Counted from the stretch's first letter, positions 1 through 7,115 are shown. The stretch is DNA of 9,132 nt from Fen-999 sp035654135 (GCA_035654135.1 DASRXN010000063.1:1-9132), one strand, 5' to 3'. The notes: generated by a model not told the origin, from the letters alone. Numbers and translations: made by a program.

Positions 1-25
1 CGCATCACGCTGCCTGTCCGCTGAC

Positions 26-1078
26 GTGGTGCACCTGTTCGTCGACATCTCCAGCCATGGGCTGGGCCACCTCGCGCAGACGGCGCCGGTGCTGAATGCC
101 TTGCGCGCCGCCGAACCCCGGCTGCGCCTGACCATCCGCAGCGGCCTGGCCCGGGAACGACTCGCCCGCCGCATCGATGGCGACTTCGAACACATTCACG
201 AGGCGAGCGATTTCGGCTTCGTCATGAGCAACGCGCTTGATGTCGATCTGCCGGCCAGCGCCGAGCGCTATCGCGAGTTTCACGCCAACTGGCCGGCCCG
301 CGTACGGCGGGAAAGCGAAACCCTGACGGCCATTGCGCCGGACGCCGTGCTGAGCGACGTCGCCTACCTGCCGCTGGCCGGCGCTGCGGCGGCCGGCATC
401 CCTGCCATGGCGCTGTGCTCCCTGAACTGGGCCGATCTTCCCTTCCATTACTTCCAGCACGAAGCCTGGCTTGGGCCAGTTCATAAGCAGATCCTCTCCG
501 CCTACCGCAGCGCCCGGTCCTTTCTGCGCACAACACCGGGCATGCCGATGCTCGACCTGCAGAACGTCGTCGCCATCGGTCCCATTGCCGCGGCGCCGGG
601 ACTCCGCCGCGCCGAGGTAGCGCGCCGGCTGGCCCTGCCGGAAGATCGGCGCTGGGTGTTGATCGCGCTTGGCGGTTTCGATTTTCCGTTGCCGGTCGAT
701 AATTGGCCGCGGCGCAACGACGTGCTCTGGCTGCGGCCGGAAGCCATCGCACACGGCGACGTGCCCTTCAACGACCTGCTCGCCAGCGCCGACGCCGTCG
801 TCACCAAACCCGGCTACGGCACCTTCGTCGAGGCCGCCGTGCACGGCGTGCCCCTGCTCTATCTGCGCCGGCCCGACTGGCCGGAAGAGCCCTGCCTCAT
901 CGACTGGCTGCACGGCCATGCCCGTGCCGCGGAAATCTCCCGCGCACAAGCGATGCGCGGCGATCTGCTGCCGGCACTCGATGCGCTATGGGCTTTGCCG
1001 GCACCACCACCGCCGGCAGCAACCGGTATCGCTCAGACGGTCTCCGTCCTGCGCAGCCACATGAGCAGCGCGGCGTAG
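26..1078 (+). CDS. MurG-like (GT-B fold) glycosyltransferase family protein
   Basis: The 350-residue product resembles GT-B glycosyltransferases of the MurG/family 28 type, which move a sugar from a nucleotide-sugar donor to an acceptor. The N-terminal strand and glycine loop read HLFVDISSHGLGHLAQ (residues 3-18), the usual opening of the acceptor-side Rossmann domain. Around residues 261-280 is KPGYGTFVEAAVHGVPLLYL, the donor-binding loop and helix typical of the C-terminal domain. No signal peptide or membrane segment is visible, so it is probably cytoplasmic. The start is uncertain: GTG codons lie at 26 and 29, no clear ribosome binding site precedes them, and the frame stays open to the window's left edge. 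I favour GTG 26 because the family motif begins right after it. The last 46 bases overlap the 3' end of the convergent sensor kinase gene. Donor and acceptor cannot be named; related folds also occur in non-biosynthetic hypothetical proteins. Confidence 0.75.
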   Translation: MVHLFVDISSHGLGHLAQTAPVLNALRAAEPRLRLTIRSGLARERLARRIDGDFEHIHEASDFGFVMSNALDVDLPASAERYREFHANWPARVRRESETLTAIAPDAVLSDVAYLPLAGAAAAGIPAMALCSLNWADLPFHYFQHEAWLGPVHKQILSAYRSARSFLRTTPGMPMLDLQNVVAIGPIAAAPGLRRAEVARRLALPEDRRWVLIALGGFDFPLPVDNWPRRNDVLWLRPEAIAHGDVPFNDLLASADAVVTKPGYGTFVEAAVHGVPLLYLRRPDWPEEPCLIDWLHGHARAAEISRAQAMRGDLLPALDALWALPAPPPPAATGIAQTVSVLRSHMSSAA

Positions 1079-3675
1079 AGGATTTCCGGCTTCACCGGCT
1101 TGGTGACGAAGTCGTTCATGCCGGCGGCCAGGCACTGCGCCTTGTCCTCGGCGAATACGTTGGCCGTCATGGCCAGGATTGGCGGTGTCTGCCGGCCCGG
1201 CAATTGGCGGATGCCGCGCGTTGCCTCGATACCGCCCATCTTCGGCATCTGCATGTCCATCAGGATCAGCGCGTAGTCATTCTCGGCCGCCATCCGCAAC
1301 GCCTGCGCGCCATCGTTGGCGAGATCGACCGCCAGGCCGGTATCCCGCAGCAGTTCCAGCGCCACGATCTGGTTCACCTCATCGTCTTCGGCCACCAGGA
1401 TCCGCGTACCCGTAAACTCGGCCTTCAGGCTGGCTTCGGCATCGTCGCCCGGCCTGTCCACACCTTGCTCATCTGCCTCGGCGCTCTTGCCAAGCCGGGC
1501 GGTGAACCAGAAACGGCTGCCCTTGCCCGGCGTGCTCTCGGCACCTGTTTCGCCGCCCATGAGATGGGCCAGATGGCGCGTGATCGCCAGACCGAGTCCG
1601 GTACCACCGTATTCCCGAGTCGTCGAAGCATCGGCCTGCTCGAAGGCCCCGAAAACCTTCGTCAGCGCTTCCGGCGCAATGCCGATACCCGTGTCCTCCA
1701 CCTCGAAGCGGACCAGCAGCGACTCGGCGGTTTCCTCGATCACCCGCGTGCGCAGGGTGACGGAACCCTTTTCCGTGAACTTGACGGCATTGGTGGCCAG
1801 GTTGATGAGCGCCTGGGAAAGCCGCGTCGGGTCGCCGCGCAGGTGATGGGTGATCGGATCCGAGTCCACGATCAGCTTCAGGCCCTTGGCGGCAGCGCGG
1901 GCGGAAAGCATGGAGACGATGTTGGCCGACAGGCTGCCGACAGCGACAGCGGTATCTTCGAGCGTCAGCTTGCCGGCTTCGATCTTGGAGAGATCGAGGA
2001 TGTCATTGATGATGCCCAGCAGCAGGTCCGCGGCGCGGTCGATCTTGTCCAGCTGTATCGCCTGCCGGGGTGTGATGCCGTCGCGCCGCAGGACATGGGC
2101 CATGCCGAGAATGGCATTCATCGGCGTGCGAATCTCGTGGCTCATGTTGGCGAGGAAAGCGCTCTTGGCGCGCGTGGCGGCTTCGGCCGCTTCCTTGGCC
2201 AGCGCCAGCTCGGCAGTGCGCTGTTCGACGAGTTCCTCGAGATGTTCGCGGTAGCGGTCGAGCTCGTCGGCATTGTGCCGCTTTTCGGTGATGTCTTCCC
2301 TGATGGCGAGATAATGCGTGATGCGACCCTCGGGGTCGCGAATCGGCGTCATGATTGCATATTCGGGGTAGATCTCGCCGTTCTTGCGCCTGTTGATCAG
2401 CTGGCCCTGCCAGGACCGGCCGCTGGACAGCGCCGCCCAGAGCCGGTCGTAGGTCTCCTTCGGTGTCTGACCGGACTGCAGGAAGCGCGGGTTGCGGCCG
2501 ATCGCCTCCTCGCGGCTGTAGCCGGTGCTACGCACGAAGGCCTCGTTCACGTACTCGATGTTGGCGTCGATGTCGGTGATGACCACACCGCCGGTACTCT
2601 GCTCGACCGCCAGGGAAAGCTTGAACAGCTGGGCCTCGGATTGCTGTCGCGCCTGCAGCATGCGGTCGAACTGTCCCGCCAGGCGCAGGACTTCCGCCGG
2701 CCCCTGGGTCGGCAGGGCGATGTCCGTGCGGCCCGTCGCTGCCCCATCCACCGCAGAAGCCAGGCCGCGCAGCGATGCCAGTATCTGGCCGCCGAAGCCC
2801 CAGGCCAGCAGCAGGCTCGCCAGGATGACCGCCACCACGGCGAGGGCAGTCAGTGCAAAGTCCTTGCGCAATTCGGCCGCCAGGTTCGCCGAAGGTATGC
2901 CGACCGCCACTCCGTAGCCGCTGGCTTCCGAATGGCTGTTGGCCGCCATGACAGATGTCCCGTCGAGGGTCTTGGCATCGAAGGTACCTTCGCGCGGACC
3001 GGCAAGCCGCTCGCGCAGCGACGGCGTCACCGGCTGGCCGACGTACTTTTCCGGTTCGTGGCTGCGGGCAACGACGATGCCATCGCGATCATGGACGACC
3101 GCACTCCAGTCCGCCGGCAGTGCCTGGGCCTGGATAATCCGATTGAGCCGTTCGCTCAGCAATACCATGCTCAGGTCGTAGATGACCTTGCCGTCGCGGA
3201 TCACGGGAACCGCGACGGAGACAAGGTGGCGCTTGGACACCGGGCTGATGACAAGATTTGAAATGTAGGAACGTGCCGTCGAAAACACCTGGCGCACCCT
3301 GTCGATGTCGGTGACCCGCGGCAGAGGCCCACCGAAGGGCACGAAGGTGTTGATGAGCTGCTGCCCCGATTCGTCGGTCAGGATAATGGCGTCCGCGTAA
3401 CCGGTACTACCGACGAACAACCTGGCCCGACGGTAAAACGCGCCGAGATCCCCCCGATCCAGCTCATCCGCCGTGACGGCAAGCCCCTGTGCCGCCTGCA
3501 TGGCGCCAAGAATTTCGCGGTCGACCGCCTGGCTCAGGGAACGCGCTGCCTGCAGGGTGCGCTGCTCCAGATTGGAGCTTTCGCGCTGATACAGGGTGAC
3601 GGCAAAGAAAACGAGCGCCGCCAACCCGGGCAGGATGACGGCGAGCATGTACCAATGAAGTTTCAGGCCACGCAT
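1033..3675 (-). CDS. Membrane hybrid sensor histidine kinase (dCache-HAMP-PAS-HisKA-HATPase-REC)
   Basis: This 880-residue inner-membrane hybrid kinase should autophosphorylate on histidine in response to a periplasmic signal and pass the phosphate to its own receiver. Domains in order are: membrane segment about 8-28; periplasmic dCache-like sensor about 30-270; membrane segment about 273-295; HAMP-like linker about 296-345; PAS/PAC about 350-465 (NPRFLQSG at 395-402); coiled coil about 466-505; HisKA with phospho-accepting H513 in SHEIRTP; HATPase with N-box N629, G1 DTGIGIAP (661-668) and G2 GGTGLGLAI (690-698); receiver about 757-875 with acidic pocket E763/D764/D765, phosphoacceptor D807, T837 and K859. 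No HPt or DNA-binding output domain is present, so a separate phosphotransfer protein or regulator is presumably needed. The ATG at 3673-3675 gives a proper first membrane segment but has only a weak ribosome binding site. It is divergent from the globin gene and overlaps the glycosyltransferase tail. The signal is unknown. Confidence 0.95.
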   Translation of the reverse strand: MRGLKLHWYMLAVILPGLAALVFFAVTLYQRESSNLEQRTLQAARSLSQAVDREILGAMQAAQGLAVTADELDRGDLGAFYRRARLFVGSTGYADAIILTDESGQQLINTFVPFGGPLPRVTDIDRVRQVFSTARSYISNLVISPVSKRHLVSVAVPVIRDGKVIYDLSMVLLSERLNRIIQAQALPADWSAVVHDRDGIVVARSHEPEKYVGQPVTPSLRERLAGPREGTFDAKTLDGTSVMAANSHSEASGYGVAVGIPSANLAAELRKDFALTALAVVAVILASLLLAWGFGGQILASLRGLASAVDGAATGRTDIALPTQGPAEVLRLAGQFDRMLQARQQSEAQLFKLSLAVEQSTGGVVITDIDANIEYVNEAFVRSTGYSREEAIGRNPRFLQSGQTPKETYDRLWAALSSGRSWQGQLINRRKNGEIYPEYAIMTPIRDPEGRITHYLAIREDITEKRHNADELDRYREHLEELVEQRTAELALAKEAAEAATRAKSAFLANMSHEIRTPMNAILGMAHVLRRDGITPRQAIQLDKIDRAADLLLGIINDILDLSKIEAGKLTLEDTAVAVGSLSANIVSMLSARAAAKGLKLIVDSDPITHHLRGDPTRLSQALINLATNAVKFTEKGSVTLRTRVIEETAESLLVRFEVEDTGIGIAPEALTKVFGAFEQADASTTREYGGTGLGLAITRHLAHLMGGETGAESTPGKGSRFWFTARLGKSAEADEQGVDRPGDDAEASLKAEFTGTRILVAEDDEVNQIVALELLRDTGLAVDLANDGAQALRMAAENDYALILMDMQMPKMGGIEATRGIRQLPGRQTPPILAMTANVFAEDKAQCLAAGMNDFVTKPVKPEILYAALLMWLRRTETV

Positions 3676-3698
3676 GGACTTGCGGCGAAAGCACCCGA

Positions 3699-3727
3699 TC
3701 GACCGATTAGATCGGTCAGATCATAAT
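3699..3727 (+). promoter_or_regulatory. Candidate sigma-70 promoter for the globin gene
   Basis: A -35-like TCGACC (3699-3704, four of six matches to TTGACA) is followed after 17 bases by CATAAT (3722-3727, five of six matches to TATAAT). Transcription would start near 3734 and leave a leader of about 27 bases before the ATG at 3761. The call rests on sequence match and position only. Confidence 0.5.
3701..3717. promoter_or_regulatory. Palindromic operator-like site between kinase and globin
   Basis: GACCGATTAGATCGGTC is a perfect inverted repeat with 7-base arms and a 3-base centre. It overlaps the -35 and spacer of the globin promoter candidate and covers the -10 candidate of the kinase gene. 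That is where a dimeric regulator would be expected to act on both genes. It does not match an FNR box (TTGAT-N4-ATCAA), and I cannot assign a regulator. A second perfect palindrome, GATTAATC, lies at 3729-3736 near the expected globin transcription start. Confidence 0.4.
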
Positions 3728-3734
3728 GGATTAA
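3706..3734 (-). promoter_or_regulatory. Candidate opposing promoter for the hybrid kinase gene
   Basis: Read on the minus strand, TTAATC (3734-3729) and TCTAAT (3711-3706, five of six matches to TATAAT) are 17 bases apart. The -35 matches only three of six bases, so this is weaker than the globin promoter. If used, the two promoters overlap face to face and the kinase mRNA leader would be about 25 bases. Confidence 0.3.
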
Positions 3735-3760
3735 TCGATGCTGCTGCTAGACTTGCCACC

Positions 3761-4177
3761 ATGACAGAACCCGCCATCACACCCTACCAGCGTATCGGCG
3801 GCGAGCGCGCCGTGCGTGCCCTCGTCCATCGTTTCTATGAACTCATGGACACGCTGCCGGAAGCCTACGGCGTTCGCAAGCTGCATCCGAAGGACCTGTC
3901 CGGCTCCGAGGAAAAACTGTTCATGTATCTCACCGGCTGGCTCGGCGGGCCGCAGCTGTTCGTCGAGAAATTCGGTCATCCGCGCCTGCGATCGCGGCAT
4001 ATGCCGTTCGCGATCGGCGACACCGAACGCGACCAGTGGATGCTCTGCATGCGCCAGGCGATGGCCGAGCAGATCGACGACGCCACATTGCGCGCCGCGC
4101 TCGACACGGCGCTCGCCGACCTCGCCGACTTCATGCGCAATCAGGCCCCCAGCGGCCAGCGACCGATGACCTCGTAG
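3761..4177 (+). CDS. Group II truncated haemoglobin (trHbO/YjbI type)
   Basis: This 138-residue 2-on-2 globin binds haem and, by family knowledge, handles O2, NO or peroxide chemistry in the cytoplasm; the exact role varies among species. The group II signature is clear. Y26 in RFYELM corresponds to the B10 distal tyrosine. GHPRLRSRHMPF (72-83) contains the proximal haem ligand H80 (F8). W93 in RDQWMLCM is the G8 tryptophan that marks groups II and III. H42 in LHPKDL sits at the CD1 position, and S49 aligns with E7. I start at ATG 3761 rather than the in-frame codon at 3674, because the extra 29 residues lack globin character and run through the divergent promoter region. The ribosome binding site is weak. 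A roughly ten-residue tail beyond the usual globin end lies in the 37-base overlap with thpR. The divergent sensor kinase suggests a stress or respiratory setting. Confidence 0.95.
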   Translation: MTEPAITPYQRIGGERAVRALVHRFYELMDTLPEAYGVRKLHPKDLSGSEEKLFMYLTGWLGGPQLFVEKFGHPRLRSRHMPFAIGDTERDQWMLCMRQAMAEQIDDATLRAALDTALADLADFMRNQAPSGQRPMTS

Positions 4178-4641
4178 CGGCCATTTCCCGATTGCGCGAG
4201 CACAAACTCGCGCACGGGCCAGGCGACCGGCGCCGGCAAGGATGGCACGTCCACGCAGTGCGCATCGCGCAACAGCGTCAGGTGCGCGACGAACGGCCGT
4301 GCCTCCAGCGCGAAGCCTGCTGCCCGCAAGCCATCGGTCAACGCGCCGGCGAGGAAAGTCAGTGGTGGCGACTCGCCGCCCGCCCAGACGATCCGGTTGT
4401 GTTTCCAGTAACCGAGCCGGTCGAGCGTCAGGGAAAACGGCTCGGCCACGACGCCATCCGCTACCCGGGTTGCCTCGACCAACCGCTCCGCCGGAATGTC
4501 GCCGAGGAAAGCCAGTGTCAGGTGCAGCGTATCGCGCCGCATGATGCGGCCACCGCAGGACTCGCGGCTTGCCGCCGCCACCTCGTGCAGAAGCTCGGCC
4601 GTCGCCGTATCCGGCCAGACGGCAAAAAAAACTCTAGGCAC
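4141..4641 (-). CDS. thpR: RNA 2',3'-cyclic phosphodiesterase (2H family, LigT/ThpR)
   Basis: The product is a 166-residue member of the 2H phosphoesterase superfamily. ThpR/LigT proteins hydrolyse 2',3'-cyclic phosphate RNA ends to 2'-phosphates and can reversibly form 2'-5' RNA linkages. Two HxTx catalytic motifs are visible, HLTL at 40-43 and HLTL at 120-123, and the family opening RVFFAVWPD follows the start. I choose GTG at 4639-4641: this gives the normal family length, whereas the upstream continuation of the frame is low-complexity translation antiphase to ispF. The start lies inside the last codons of ispF (8-base overlap), consistent with translational coupling since no good Shine-Dalgarno is seen. 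Codons 4-6 form a run of eight T. The 3' end overlaps the globin 3' end on the opposite strand. The physiological RNA substrate is unknown. Confidence 0.9.
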   Translation of the reverse strand: MPRVFFAVWPDTATAELLHEVAAASRESCGGRIMRRDTLHLTLAFLGDIPAERLVEATRVADGVVAEPFSLTLDRLGYWKHNRIVWAGGESPPLTFLAGALTDGLRAAGFALEARPFVAHLTLLRDAHCVDVPSLPAPVAWPVREFVLAQSGNGRYEVIGRWPLGA

Positions 4642-5113
4642 GACTGAGGAGAACGACGGCCTGCGCGACGATGCCCTCCTGCCGACCCTCGAAGCCGAGA
4701 CGCTCGTGGGTCTTGCCCTTGACGTTGACGCTGCCGAGGTCGATGCCGAGGTCGGCGGCGATGTTGGCAGCCATGGCAGTGACGAAAGGCGCAATCTTCG
4801 GCGCCTGGGCGACCACGGTCGCGTCGACATTGCCCACCTGCCAGCCGGCGGCACGCACGGCCGCCATGGCGCCGCGCAGCAGTTCACGGCTGTCGGCGCC
4901 GCGAAATCGTTCGTCGCTGTCTGGAAACAGGCGACCGATGTCGCCCAGGCCGGCGGCGCCAAGGATGGCGTCGGTGATCGCATGCAGCAGCGCATCAGCG
5001 TCGGAATGGCCAAGCAGCCCTACCGGGTGCGGGATCTCGACGCCGCCTAGGATCAGCTTGCGTCCCGGCACCAGCGCATGCACATCGTAGCCTTGGCCGA
5101 TGCGGATATCCAT
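4634..5113 (-). CDS. ispF: 2-C-methyl-D-erythritol 2,4-cyclodiphosphate synthase
   Basis: IspF catalyses the fifth step of the MEP isoprenoid pathway, cyclising 4-diphosphocytidyl-methylerythritol 2-phosphate to methylerythritol cyclodiphosphate with release of CMP. The 159-residue length is standard. The metal site is intact: D10 and H12 in GYDVH, and H44 in SDADALLHA. GDIGRLFPDSD (57-67) and the nucleotide-side segment KTHERLGFEGR (134-144) are also present. ATG codons lie at 5119 and 5113. I choose 5113, because AGGA sits 7 bases upstream of it (ideal spacing) but almost touches the other; choosing 5119 would add only Met-Asn. The gene directly follows ispD: the alternative ATG overlaps the ispD stop in an ATGA arrangement, and the chosen ATG starts 2 bases after it. 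It acts in the cytoplasm as a homotrimer in known members. Confidence 0.97.
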   Translation of the reverse strand: MDIRIGQGYDVHALVPGRKLILGGVEIPHPVGLLGHSDADALLHAITDAILGAAGLGDIGRLFPDSDERFRGADSRELLRGAMAAVRAAGWQVGNVDATVVAQAPKIAPFVTAMAANIAADLGIDLGSVNVKGKTHERLGFEGRQEGIVAQAVVLLSRA

Positions 5114-5115
5114 GT

Positions 5116-5796
5116 TCATTTCCTGTTCGAGAGGATCCACTCGGCCAGTTGCAGGTCGAGCGGCCAGGTGACCTTGAGATTGGTGGCGTCGGCTGCCACC
5201 AGCTTGGGATGGAGGCCGAGCGCCTCGATGGCGCCGGCTTCGTCGGTAACCGCCGGCGCCGATTCCAGCGCCGCCAGCAACAGGCCGTGGCGGAACATCT
5301 GCGGCGTCTGCGCCTGCCAGAGCTTTGCCCTCGGCACAGTGGCAGTGATGCGGCCACGCGCCTCGCACTTGAGCGTATCGGCGACCGGCACGGCGAGGAT
5401 GCCGCCGACAGCGTCGTCGTCGACCTCGCGGATCAGCGCCTCGACGTGGTCGACCGTCAGGCAGGCGCGGGCGGCGTCATGCACCAGCACCCAGTCGTCC
5501 GCCGCGACGTCGCTGGCGATCGCCTTCAAGCCGTTGGTGACGCTCTCCGCCCGCGTTGCGCCGCCGCAGCGCAGGACACACAGTTTGGTGTCCAGGGTGG
5601 CCATATCAACATCCGACCAATACTTGTCATCCGGCGCCAGCACCACGTAGACACGCTCGATCGCCGCCACCGCGCAGAGCGTCGCCAGCGCGTGATGAAT
5701 CAGCGGCCGGCCACCCAGCAGCAGGTATTGCTTGGGGCACTCGGCGGCCATGCGGGAACCGCCGCCGGCGGCGGGAACGAGAGCAAAGCGGGACAT
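5116..5796 (-). CDS. ispD: 2-C-methyl-D-erythritol 4-phosphate cytidylyltransferase
   Basis: IspD activates methylerythritol 4-phosphate with CTP to give 4-diphosphocytidyl-methylerythritol and pyrophosphate, the third step of the MEP pathway. The 226 residues match the family length. The N-terminal nucleotide loop VPAAGGGSRM (7-16) carries R15, followed by K22 in PKQY. VHDAARAC (105-112) holds D107, VPRAKLWQAQTPQMF (154-168) holds R156, and NLKVTWPLDL (206-215) holds K208; these align with the known CTP/MEP-binding residues. One small oddity is Ala at 111, where HDAARPC with Pro is usual; this should be tolerated. The ATG at 5794-5796 lies directly before the conserved first strand. No Shine-Dalgarno precedes it. 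It is the first gene of an ispD-ispF-thpR operon and diverges from the MgtC-like gene across 26 bases. Confidence 0.97.
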   Translation of the reverse strand: MSRFALVPAAGGGSRMAAECPKQYLLLGGRPLIHHALATLCAVAAIERVYVVLAPDDKYWSDVDMATLDTKLCVLRCGGATRAESVTNGLKAIASDVAADDWVLVHDAARACLTVDHVEALIREVDDDAVGGILAVPVADTLKCEARGRITATVPRAKLWQAQTPQMFRHGLLLAALESAPAVTDEAGAIEALGLHPKLVAADATNLKVTWPLDLQLAEWILSNRK

Positions 5797-5804
5797 GGGA
5801 GGAC

Positions 5805-5816
5805 ATTCTATACAAT
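5805..5816. promoter_or_regulatory. A/T core with -10-like elements in both directions (ispD / mgtC-like gene)
   Basis: The 26-base gap between the ispD and MgtC-like starts contains ATTCTATACAAT. On the plus strand TACAAT (5811-5816) ends 6 bases before ATG 5823. On the minus strand TAGAAT (5810-5805) ends 8 bases before the ispD ATG. Initiation about 7 bases downstream of each would leave leaders of 0-3 bases. No convincing -35 element was found for either direction, and neither gene has a Shine-Dalgarno at normal spacing; the GGGAGGA at 5797-5803 is 19 bases from the plus-strand ATG, too far. Confidence 0.35.
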
Positions 5817-5822
5817 CAAGTC

Positions 5823-7085
5823 ATGAGCCCCTTCGAACCCACCGCCTTCGAGCATGTGCAAGCCTTCGCCATCAGCCTGGCCCTTGGTCTGCTGATCGGG
5901 CTGGAACGCGAGCGCAAGCCCGACCCCAAGGCCGGGCTGCGCACGTTTGCGCTGGTGGGAATGTTCGGCTGCCTGTCGGCCCTGCTCGCCGAAAAGACGG
6001 ACAGCGGCTGGATACTTGCCGTCGGGCTGCTGGCCGTCGCCGGCATGATGCTCACCGCGGTGACCATCGACCCGCCCGATGACGGCGACCCGCCGACCAC
6101 CTCCATCGTCGCACTGATGATCTGCTACGGCCTCGGCGCCGCCGTCTGGTTCGGCTATGGCGCGCTGGCGGTCATGGCCGCCATCGCCACCACGGCGCTG
6201 CTCTACTTCAAAACCCAGCTGCACGGCATCACCCGCGCCCTGACGCACAAGGACCTGATTTCCATCCTTCAGTTCGCCGCCCTGTCCTTCGTCATTCTGC
6301 CCATCCTGCCGGACATCGACTACGGTCCCTTCGACACGCTCAATCCGCATCAGATCTGGTGGATGGTGGTGCTGATCTCCGGCGTCTCCCTGGCCGGCTA
6401 TGCCGCGCTGCGCATCGCCGGCAGCGAACACGGCGCGCCCATGATCGGCTTCTTCGGCGGCCTGGTGTCGTCCACGGCAACGACCATGGTCTTCGCCCGC
6501 CATGCCCGCGCCAAAGTCGACCTCGTGCGCACAGCGACGGTGGTCATCCTGCTCGCCAACCTGATGGTCACGCTGCGCCTGCTGCTCATGTCGGCGGTGG
6601 TCGCGCCCAGGCTGCTGGCCTCGCTGGCCATCGTTCTCGGCCCCGGCCTGGTGCTGGGTCTCGTCGTCACGGTGCTGGGCTGGCGCGGTCTGCTGGCGGG
6701 CCCTGCCCTGCCGATGCCGGAGGTCCGCAATCCGACCGAACTGAAGACAGCCATCTCGTTCGGCCTGTTCTATGCCGCGGTGTTGTTCCTGTCTGCCTGG
6801 CTCGAAAGCATCGCCGGAAGCAAGGGCCTCTACGCGGTTGCGCTGACCTCCGGGCTCACCGACGTCGATGCCATCACCCTGTCCAGCCTGCGCCTGCACA
6901 ACCTGGAGAGGCTGACCGACCAGCAGGCCGTCGTTTCCATCGCCCTGGCCACGCTCTCCAACCTGGTTTTCAAGTCGGGACTGGTGCTGGCCATCGGCGG
7001 CGCCACGCTGGCGCGGCGGACCTGGCCGGGACTCATAGCCATCGGCATCGGCATCGGCGCCGGTATCTTCCTTCTGCCCGCTTGA
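5823..7085 (+). CDS. MgtC/SapB and DUF4010 domain membrane protein
   Basis: The product is a 420-residue polytopic inner-membrane protein. Residues about 12-135 match the MgtC/SapB N-terminal module: an opening helix ISLALGLLIGLERE (17-30), then the charged loop KPDPKAGLRTFALVG (32-46), then several hydrophobic helices. Residues about 175-395 match the DUF4010 module, with GFFGGLVSSTATTMVFARHA (209-228) and GLTDVDAITLS (344-354) as its conserved loops. The protein has roughly eleven or more hydrophobic segments. MgtC proteins are linked to magnesium starvation and virulence in pathogens, but the long DUF4010 fusion type has no established transport substrate and should not be called a magnesium transporter. 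I choose ATG 5823, since the open frame upstream runs antisense through ispD and has no family character. It lies 43 bases ahead of the Memo-like gene and may share a transcript with it. Confidence 0.88.
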   Translation: MSPFEPTAFEHVQAFAISLALGLLIGLERERKPDPKAGLRTFALVGMFGCLSALLAEKTDSGWILAVGLLAVAGMMLTAVTIDPPDDGDPPTTSIVALMICYGLGAAVWFGYGALAVMAAIATTALLYFKTQLHGITRALTHKDLISILQFAALSFVILPILPDIDYGPFDTLNPHQIWWMVVLISGVSLAGYAALRIAGSEHGAPMIGFFGGLVSSTATTMVFARHARAKVDLVRTATVVILLANLMVTLRLLLMSAVVAPRLLASLAIVLGPGLVLGLVVTVLGWRGLLAGPALPMPEVRNPTELKTAISFGLFYAAVLFLSAWLESIAGSKGLYAVALTSGLTDVDAITLSSLRLHNLERLTDQQAVVSIALATLSNLVFKSGLVLAIGGATLARRTWPGLIAIGIGIGAGIFLLPA

Positions 7086-7115
7086 ATAGCCTCTCCGCCT
7101 GCCCCATAAAGAAGT

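Noticed and set aside
1..24. End of an upstream gene in frame 1 stopping with TGA at 22-24
   Set aside because: Only seven codons are inside the window, with nothing to identify. It is compatible with a gene ending just before the glycosyltransferase start, but cannot be supported.
2281..2626. LOV-type blue-light sensor in the kinase PAS domain
   Set aside because: GRNPRFLQSG resembles the LOV motif GRNCRFLQ, but the flavin-binding cysteine position is Pro. This NPR form is common in ordinary PAS domains of bacterial kinases.
703..3261. An 852-residue open frame on the plus strand, antisense to the hybrid kinase
   Set aside because: The kinase on the other strand has intact catalytic motifs in every domain. 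The plus-strand translation is rich in Arg, Gly, His and Gln, has no recognisable domain, and is what GC-rich third positions produce opposite a real gene.
3674..3760. N-terminal extension of the globin to an upstream start
   Set aside because: The 29 extra residues are not globin-like and would require translating through the divergent promoter region. ATG 3761 gives the usual family N-terminus.
4141..5013. Longer ThpR form starting at 5013
   Set aside because: The first 124 residues of that frame run antiphase through ispF and are Ser/Pro/Arg-rich noise. The conserved 2H opening starts at GTG 4641.
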